From NCBI GenBank assembly GCA_937876225.1, contig CALFIC010000121.1:1-12641 (forward strand): 12,641 bases of DNA. Direction: 5' to 3'. Of this stretch, positions 6,215 to 11,066 are shown in pieces (positions within the stretch are counted from its first letter, which is position 1; each line of letters begins with the position of its first letter). A program made the translations under genes and the position numbers. The notes beneath the pieces were generated by a model that made no database searches, was not told the origin of the DNA, and saw only the letters and a program-made list of their open reading frames with translations. The DNA is from an uncultured Chloroflexota bacterium (GTDB lineage Bacteria; Chloroflexota; Chloroflexia; Chloroflexales; Roseiflexaceae).

Positions 6215-6676
6215 CTACTTCGTCAATTGTTGCAAGGCGCGGGTGATGCTTTCTTCGGGGGTGACTTTGATTTGGACATCGGCCAAGGTACCATCGGGAG
6301 CGACGACCACATGGCTCCGGGTTACCCCCATATATTTTTTGCCATACATGCTTTTTTCGGCCCAGACACCATACGCTTCGCACACTGCATGATCCGTGTC
6401 TGCGAGTAACGGGAAGGGCAAATCGAATTTGCGTTTGAAGGCCACGTGCGATTTGACCGAATCGGGGCTGATGCCGAGGACGATGGCATCGGCAGCGGTG
6501 ACTTCGGCATAACGATCGCGGAAGCCACATGATTGCGTGGTACAGCCAGGGGTGTCATCTTTGGGATAAAAGTAGATAATCACGGTACGCCCTCGCAACG
6601 CAGACAACTGAATGGTCGTGCCATCATCAGCGGGGAGCACAAAATCGGGGGCCATATCACCAATTTGTATTGCCAT
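6215..6676 (-). CDS. bcp: Peroxiredoxin of the Bcp/PrxQ family (thiol peroxidase)
   Basis: This 153-residue cytoplasmic enzyme reduces hydrogen peroxide and organic hydroperoxides using thioredoxin. The thioredoxin fold starts with IGDMAPDFVLPADDG, followed by YFYPKDDTPGCTTQSCGFRD. Cys45 is the peroxidatic cysteine, with the conserved Pro and Thr before it. Cys50 sits at the resolving position of the atypical 2-Cys Bcp type. ISPDS, the DLPFPLLAD strand and GVTRSHVVV complete the family pattern, and length is normal. GGAGG lies 6 nt before the start. It leads a two-gene minus-strand unit with the Uma2 gene and is divergent from trmD, sharing a control region with an 18-bp inverted repeat. Confidence 0.96.
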   Translation of the reverse strand: MAIQIGDMAPDFVLPADDGTTIQLSALRGRTVIIYFYPKDDTPGCTTQSCGFRDRYAEVTAADAIVLGISPDSVKSHVAFKRKFDLPFPLLADTDHAVCEAYGVWAEKSMYGKKYMGVTRSHVVVAPDGTLADVQIKVTPEESITRALQQLTK

Positions 6677-6760
6677 GGAAAACCTCCATTTAAAGAATCA
6701 TTCCTCACGTCACACATCAGTTGTATGCGGTATAGTACAATACAAGCACGACACGCCGTG

Positions 6761-6782
6761 ATAGCACATGTGTGCTATTATA
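6761..6782. promoter_or_regulatory. Inverted-repeat operator candidate with overlapping divergent -10 boxes
   Basis: ATAGCACA-TG-TGTGCTAT (6761-6778) is an inverted repeat with perfect 8-bp arms. Its right arm overlaps TGCTATTAT (6773-6781), an extended -10 box pointing at trmD. It also overlaps TATAAT on the minus strand (complement of 6777-6782), pointing at bcp. A second spaced repeat, TTGTAT (6721-6726) and ATACAA (6740-6745), lies nearby. Neither -10 box has a good -35, which suits regulated or extended -10 promoters. A dimeric repressor bound here could control both genes; the regulator is unknown. Confidence 0.5.
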
Positions 6783-6839
6783 CCGGATAATTACGCAAAT
6801 AATCATTACAAGTTGATGTCGAAATAGGAGTGTGTGCCG

Positions 6840-7571
6840 ATGCGGTTTGATGTACTGACGCTCTTCCCCGATATGTTTACCAGCCCTTTTAATACCAGTA
6901 TTATCAAACGAGCTATCCAAGCCGAAAAACTGGCCGTACACGTGCACGATATCCGCGACCATGCCACTGATCGCCACCGCACCTGCGACGATACGCCGTA
7001 TGGGGGTGGGGCAGGGATGGTGATGAAAACTGCTCCGCTCGCAGCGTGTATTAGAACAGTATCGGCAGCTGATGACACCCCGCCACATGTGATTTATTTG
7101 TCGCCAGACGGCGAAGTATTGAATCAGGCCATGGTGCTTCGGCTCAGCCAGATCCCACGCATGATGTTGATTTGTGGGCACTACGAGGGAATTGACGAGC
7201 GGGTCCGCACGACTTTTGTCCACCAAGAAATCTCGATTGGTGATTATGTATTAACCGGTGGGGAGTTGGCGGCCATGGTGGTTATCGATGCAGTCGCACG
7301 CTATGTCGATGGGGTCATCAAAACTGAATCTGTGGCCGAAGAATCACACAGTGATGGGTTGCTTGAGTACCCGCACTATACCCGACCAGCCAACTGGGAA
7401 GGGCAAGAAATCCCGGCAGTGCTCGCCAGCGGCCACCATGGTGACATCGCCGTGTGGCGCCGGCAACAACGCTTGTTGCGCACCTTGCAACGCCGCCCAG
7501 ATATGCTCGCGATGGCGCCACTGAGCCGCGCCGATCGGCAGTTTTTGGCGACCCATGGGTACAAAGGATAA
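6840..7571 (+). CDS. trmD: tRNA (guanine-N1)-methyltransferase TrmD
   Basis: TrmD uses S-adenosylmethionine to make m1G37 in tRNAs that read certain C-starting codons, preventing +1 frameshifting. The 243-residue protein has the N-terminus MRFDVLTLFPDMF, the signature YGGGAGMVMK (54-63), ICGHYEGIDERV (111-122), and the knotted SAM site ISIGDYVLTGGELAAMVVID (131-150). The C-terminal part has GLLEYPHYTRP. The ATG at 6840 is preferred, 9 nt after AGGAG. A GTG at 6834 would add two residues but sits only 3 nt from that element. At the position where the Haemophilus enzyme has catalytic Asp169 (EDSF), this protein reads EESH, a Glu. The gene is not in the usual rpsP-rimM-trmD-rplS cluster; here it is divergent from bcp and appears monocistronic. 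Confidence 0.97.
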   Translation: MRFDVLTLFPDMFTSPFNTSIIKRAIQAEKLAVHVHDIRDHATDRHRTCDDTPYGGGAGMVMKTAPLAACIRTVSAADDTPPHVIYLSPDGEVLNQAMVLRLSQIPRMMLICGHYEGIDERVRTTFVHQEISIGDYVLTGGELAAMVVIDAVARYVDGVIKTESVAEESHSDGLLEYPHYTRPANWEGQEIPAVLASGHHGDIAVWRRQQRLLRTLQRRPDMLAMAPLSRADRQFLATHGYKG

Positions 7572-8043
7572 CAATACACTGATTGATGCGACGCAACGAT
7601 AGTGCAACAGTATGCCGAAAATCTCACAAAAACCCATCAATCTATACAGTTTCAGCGTTGATTTTGGATGCGTGTTGAACTATGCAGAAAAATCAATAAT
7701 TTCTCACATTCTCATAAGAATAGCTACGCAAAAATATGCAGTCAACAGGAATATTGATGATTAGAATGCATTATCTATCAAACTATGACTTTTTTCGATA
7801 CGAGAGAAAAAGGGGTGAACAGCACATTTTGTTATGAATTTATCATAAACTAGGGTAAAAACTAGTGTTTCTGTCATCTGTTTGATAACTTTGATGCTTG
7901 CCACTGCCACGCCACTGACTTATAATGACGGCGTAATAGACTCATGTGGGTGCTGAATAGTGTATGTTTGTCGGCAATCGCGTTATCATATAACAAATCC
8001 CCCCCACACAACGTAATTGCCAGACACTAAACGGAGGAACTTC
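7572..8043. other. Non-coding AT-rich interval between trmD and bactofilin gene
   Basis: No convincing gene is visible in about 470 nt. There is no clear terminator with a U-tract directly after trmD. Small symmetric elements occur, for example TTATGA-attta-TCATAA near 7832-7848 and ATTCT-cata-AGAAT near 7710. The right end holds the bactofilin promoter (7898-7926) and a leader of about 110 nt with a short poly-C run near 7998-8004. A small RNA cannot be excluded but nothing specific supports one. Confidence 0.6.
7898..7926 (+). promoter_or_regulatory. Sigma-70 type promoter of the bactofilin operon
   Basis: TTGCCA (7898-7903), a 17-nt spacer and a perfect TATAAT (7921-7926) form a strong housekeeping promoter. 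Predicted start near 7933 gives a leader of about 110 nt before the bactofilin ATG. Boxes are seen directly; activity is inferred. Confidence 0.85.
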
Positions 8044-8463
8044 ATGTTCGGAAACAAAAAACCCCAGACTGCAGTCACTACGGTGAGCAACACCAAGCCA
8101 GAAACAGTCATCGGAAGCAATACCAGCTTTGTCGGGACAATTAAGTCAGACGGCAACATGCGGATTGACGGCACTGTCGAAGGTGACGTCGAAGTGCTCG
8201 GTAATTTGATTATCGGCGAAACCGGCCGGGTTATCGCAACCATCAAATCACAAAACTGCCATGTATCTGGGGCAGTCCGTGGTGAAATCACCGTCGTCGA
8301 CCAACTCGAAATTTCGCCAACCGGCAAGGTATGGGGCGACATTATGACATCCGCATTGCACATCGAGCCAGGCGGTTTGTTCCGTGGTCAAAGCACCATG
8401 TCAGCCAATGCCGACGAACCGTTGTTGCTCGAAGCTCCCCGTAGCAATCGTGGCGACAAATAA
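8044..8463 (+). CDS. Bactofilin (polymer-forming cytoskeletal protein)
   Basis: A 139-residue protein of the bactofilin family (DUF583). These self-assemble without nucleotide into filaments that organise cell shape, peptidoglycan synthesis or polar structures, often at the inner membrane. Residues about 20-118 show short repeating beta strands with Gly turns, as in FVGTIKSDGNMRIDGTVEGD and later VSGAVRGEITVVDQLEISPT, forming the right-handed beta-helix. The ends are short and flexible, as usual. The start at 8044 has GGAGG 6 nt upstream; an earlier ATG at 8017 adds nine unconserved residues and lacks a ribosome binding site. It is the first gene of an apparent operon, with the FtsB-like gene 18 nt downstream, and has a strong promoter of its own. 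Confidence 0.93.
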   Translation: MFGNKKPQTAVTTVSNTKPETVIGSNTSFVGTIKSDGNMRIDGTVEGDVEVLGNLIIGETGRVIATIKSQNCHVSGAVRGEITVVDQLEISPTGKVWGDIMTSALHIEPGGLFRGQSTMSANADEPLLLEAPRSNRGDK

Positions 8464-8481
8464 TCGTACGCAGGTAATCGT

Positions 8482-9003
8482 ATGACGCCGCGTCCACGCA
8501 CGCGTAGCACGCCCAAACCAGGTATGCGCCAATCAATTTGGCGCATACCATCGTTGTTTGGGCGGCGGCGCATGTCTCCGGCCACACTGATTGTGTTGGT
8601 CATGGGGGCTTTTTTCTTGTTTAGTTTTGTAAATCAAGTGATTCGGCAAGCCCAACTCGAACAATTCCGCGAAGAAGTCCGCGCGAATGTGGCGCGTCTG
8701 AGAAGCGAAAATGCCACGCTCCAACAAAGCGTCGAATATGTTGAGTCAAATGACTATGCCGAGCAAATCGCGCGCGAACAACTCGGCTATGCCCGGGTTG
8801 GTGATACGGTATTGATGCCCACCTTCCCCGATCAAGTCATAAGTAACACCGTCAACACCATCACCACCACGACCGCCCTCACAAATACCATTAACGCAAA
8901 TACCCCAAATACGACTCCGGCAACCATTCCACCAACCATCGTTGCCCCTATTGAACCCAATTGGATGCGCTGGTGGCGGATGCTACGTGGCAGCACTCCA
9001 TGA
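8482..9003 (+). CDS. FtsB/DivIC-family septum formation initiator-like protein
   Basis: A 173-residue bitopic membrane protein. A basic cytoplasmic N-terminus (1-32) is followed by one transmembrane helix (about 33-54), a coiled coil (about 55-90) with LRSENATLQQ, then the family motif YAEQIAREQLGYARVGDTVL (92-111). FtsB/DivIC proteins pair with FtsL-like partners to activate septal peptidoglycan synthesis. After the motif comes an unusual Thr/Asn/Pro-rich linker (about 120-155) ending in NWMRWWRML, so the protein is longer than the roughly 100-residue E. coli FtsB. The ribosome binding site is weak (AGG near 8472). The N-terminal codons (10-28) contain a long nested inverted repeat at 8511-8563. 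It starts 18 nt after bactofilin and its stop overlaps the start of the next gene (ATGA). Confidence 0.87.
   Translation: MTPRPRTRSTPKPGMRQSIWRIPSLFGRRRMSPATLIVLVMGAFFLFSFVNQVIRQAQLEQFREEVRANVARLRSENATLQQSVEYVESNDYAEQIAREQLGYARVGDTVLMPTFPDQVISNTVNTITTTTALTNTINANTPNTTPATIPPTIVAPIEPNWMRWWRMLRGSTP
8511..8563. repeat. Nested 8-bp plus 12-bp inverted repeat inside the FtsB-like gene
   Basis: The inner arms GGTATGCGCCAA (8521-8532) and TTGGCGCATACC (8538-8549) are perfectly complementary with a 5-nt loop. The outer arms GCCCAAAC (8511-8518) and GTTTGGGC (8556-8563) are also perfect, separated from the inner stem by 2 nt on the left and 6 nt on the right. Together this is a 20-bp hairpin with one asymmetric internal loop, within codons 10-28 of an open gene. 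No U-tract follows, so it is not a classical terminator. Confidence 0.9.
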
Positions 9004-10028
9004 ACAATCCGGCGATTTCGGTTGTGATTGTGAACTGGAATGGGCGGCATTTGCTCCAACAATGCCTAACGCACCTACAGGTGGCGATTCAGGCTAACGA
9101 TCAGGTTATCGTAGTTGATAATGGTTCGCAGGACGGAAGTGTGGCATGGCTCCACACCCAATGCCCGTGGGTAGACGTCATCGCATTGCCAACAAACCGC
9201 GGATTTGCAGGAGGCAACAACGCCGCCCTTGCAGATTGCCGCCATGACTGGATACTCCTCATTAACAACGATGCCTTTGTGGCAGCTGATGCCATCACGC
9301 AATTACGCCAAATGGCGGCAACCTGCCCACCCCACACCGGGGCGATTGCAGCGACGTTGGTGTTTGATCATGCCCCTGACTTGGTGGCATCGAGTGGGAT
9401 AGTGCTCCGACGCGACGGGGTAGCGATTGATCGCGACATGACCCGGCCACTCGCGGACATCCCTACCAATCCCCAAGCCATCGCAGGCGCGAGTGGTGGA
9501 GCAGTATTGTTGCGCCGGGCCATGATTGACGACATTGGTTTTTTTGCCGATGATTTTTTTAATTACCTCGAAGATGTCGATTTAGCGTGGCGGGCGCTGT
9601 TGCGCGGATGGCAAAGTATCCACCTTCCCACCGCCCATATTCGCCATGTTTATTCGGCTACCAGCGGGCAAGGGTCTCCGTTCAAACAACGATTACTCGG
9701 ACAAAATCGCTGGCGCACCCTCATCCGTTGTTTGCCAACTGAATTATGGTGGCGCTATCTGCCAACAATCATTTGCTACGACATTGCTGCAAGTGTAGCG
9801 CTCGCAATCAATGGCCAATGGGCGGGAATCGCAGGGCGCCTAAGTATCCTTACTGACTTACCAACACTACTTACCCAACGCCGAGCGATTCAATCACGGC
9901 GGACGGCATCAATTGCGCATCTCACTGCGTGGTTGATACCGGCACCGTGGCCGTGGCAAGAATACCGCGAGCTTCAGCGCCTCGTAGCGATTATGGCACA
10001 CCGCACCCCTTCAACACGCAAGGAGTAA
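9000..10028 (+). CDS. GT2 family glycosyltransferase (rhamnosyltransferase-like)
   Basis: A 342-residue GT-A fold glycosyltransferase, most like WbbL-type enzymes that transfer a sugar from a nucleotide-sugar to a cell-surface polysaccharide. Visible motifs: ISVVIVNWNG at the N-terminus, VIVVDNGSQDGS (36-47), the nucleotide-binding NRGFAGGNN (66-74), LINNDA (87-92) in place of the DxD metal motif, GASGGAVLLRR (163-173), and YLEDVDLAWRA (189-199) with the catalytic ED. The remaining C-terminal part (about 225-342) is Trp-rich and may contact the membrane; no clear transmembrane helix is claimed. The start at 9000 is in an ATGA overlap with the FtsB-like stop, so translation is probably coupled. 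An upstream ATG at 8961 lies inside the previous gene and adds unconserved residues. The acceptor and sugar are unknown. Confidence 0.9.
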   Translation: MNNPAISVVIVNWNGRHLLQQCLTHLQVAIQANDQVIVVDNGSQDGSVAWLHTQCPWVDVIALPTNRGFAGGNNAALADCRHDWILLINNDAFVAADAITQLRQMAATCPPHTGAIAATLVFDHAPDLVASSGIVLRRDGVAIDRDMTRPLADIPTNPQAIAGASGGAVLLRRAMIDDIGFFADDFFNYLEDVDLAWRALLRGWQSIHLPTAHIRHVYSATSGQGSPFKQRLLGQNRWRTLIRCLPTELWWRYLPTIICYDIAASVALAINGQWAGIAGRLSILTDLPTLLTQRRAIQSRRTASIAHLTAWLIPAPWPWQEYRELQRLVAIMAHRTPSTRKE

Positions 10029-10031
10029 CCA

Positions 10032-10775
10032 ATGTTCGCGTTTCGCACTTTTTGGGCAGCATGCAAAGATTATTTTGAAGAACTGTTTCTCAACGTTTTT
10101 ATGAATGTCTTGTGGTGCCTGATTGCCCTGCCGCTCCCAATTTTGCTCTATGGCAACTTCACTGCCAAATACTACATCGGCACAGTTATTTTGGCATTAC
10201 TCGCCCCACTCCCACTCGCTATCGCCAACGGTGGACTCGCTCACTTGGCGCGACGAATTGCCGATAGCCGCGCCGTCAGTATCCGCAATGTATGGGATAG
10301 CTTATGGATCAACCTACGCAAACGCATCATGTTGCACTATGTGTGGGCGATTGTGTTTTATACCTGTATCTTCAACATGTGGTTTTATAGTAATACAGCG
10401 ACTATGCCGCTGGCATTGACCATTTTGTTTTTTGATTTGTCGATTCTCTGGTTGGGCTACCTCGCCTATTTGCTCCCGCTCAGCGAGCTCCAGCCTGAAG
10501 CACCACTTGGCGTCACGATGCGCAATGCCGCCGGGTTGATGTTTACGATTGCCGGGGCGTCGTTGATTATGATCCTGATTGCATCACTCTTATTCGTCGC
10601 ATCATCACTGGTAATTATTTTACATTTGCTGTTGTTTGCCACCTTGATGACGTTTTGGGGCACCCACCTGACCGATGTAGCGATTGCTGTAGTCAAAGAA
10701 CGCCAAGAACAAGCGACACAAACCACAGAAAATAGCGAAAATCGAGCGCCAAGTGGACAAATTCGCCCCAAGTAA
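10032..10775 (+). CDS. Polytopic membrane protein, DUF624/YesL-like
   Basis: A 247-residue integral membrane protein with about six hydrophobic helices (roughly 20-40, 48-68, 99-119, 125-150, 167-190, 190-212), and a charged, polar C-terminal tail of about 30 residues. The first part (NVFMNVLWCLIALPLPILL, then a Gly/Leu-rich helix, then a cytoplasmic loop ending in a basic LRKR) resembles DUF624/YesL proteins, whose function is unknown. The start has AAGGAG 6 nt upstream, overlapping the end of the glycosyltransferase gene, with 3 nt between the genes. It is the last gene of the operon and is followed by a strong terminator. Its context suggests a role in envelope biogenesis, but nothing in the sequence shows a reaction or substrate. 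The DUF624 link is by eye. Confidence 0.65.
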   Translation: MFAFRTFWAACKDYFEELFLNVFMNVLWCLIALPLPILLYGNFTAKYYIGTVILALLAPLPLAIANGGLAHLARRIADSRAVSIRNVWDSLWINLRKRIMLHYVWAIVFYTCIFNMWFYSNTATMPLALTILFFDLSILWLGYLAYLLPLSELQPEAPLGVTMRNAAGLMFTIAGASLIMILIASLLFVASSLVIILHLLLFATLMTFWGTHLTDVAIAVVKERQEQATQTTENSENRAPSGQIRPK

Positions 10776-10790
10776 TCTTTCGTCTCTGGC

Positions 10791-10827
10791 AACCATCACC
10801 AGAGCAAATGTCTGGTGATGGTTTTTT
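10791..10827 (+). terminator. Rho-independent terminator of the bactofilin operon
   Basis: AACCATCACCAGA (10791-10803) pairs perfectly with TCTGGTGATGGTT (10811-10823) around a 7-nt loop and runs into six T residues (10822-10827). It lies 16 nt after the stop of the membrane protein gene. This is a textbook intrinsic terminator and marks the end of the four-gene unit. Confidence 0.93.
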
Positions 10828-10828
10828 G

Positions 10829-11066
10829 CATTTATTTTTTGTTTTAAGTTAATATTTTTTTGTTTTTTGAAGTATTATTTATTTTTATCAATATTCACCT
10901 TATTGTTATTTATGTGATTCAATTCAATTTTTTTTGAAAACCTGTAAATAAAATACATTGTAATGAAATTGCAATTCTGATATTTCTTTTTGATTGACAA
11001 ACAAACATTTACATCATAAAATCGGCTAGTATATCAATATTAGCACTGTATTTAGGCACGAGCATT
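10829..11066. other. Very AT-rich spacer upstream of the secreted protein gene
   Basis: About 240 nt with many T-runs on the plus strand (10835-10840, 10842-10845, 10855-10861, 10863-10868, 10882-10886, 10928-10935) and no coding potential. The composition is strikingly lower in GC than the flanking genes. The right end carries a consensus promoter. The T-tracts could give intrinsic curvature or serve as an AT-rich binding region for a nucleoid protein; this is inference. Confidence 0.65.
10994..11022 (+). promoter_or_regulatory. Sigma-70 type promoter of the secreted protein gene
   Basis: A perfect TTGACA (10994-10999), a 17-nt spacer and TAAAAT (11017-11022, one mismatch) predict a start near 11029, about 38 nt before the ATG. 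The AT-rich DNA just upstream could serve as an UP element. Confidence 0.85.

Noticed and set aside
6932..7226. Minus-strand frames covering trmD
   Set aside because: Antisense to highly conserved TrmD motifs, and without start signals.
8511..8563. Reading the nested hairpin as an intrinsic terminator of bactofilin
   Set aside because: No U-tract follows either stem, and the hairpin lies inside the next open gene.
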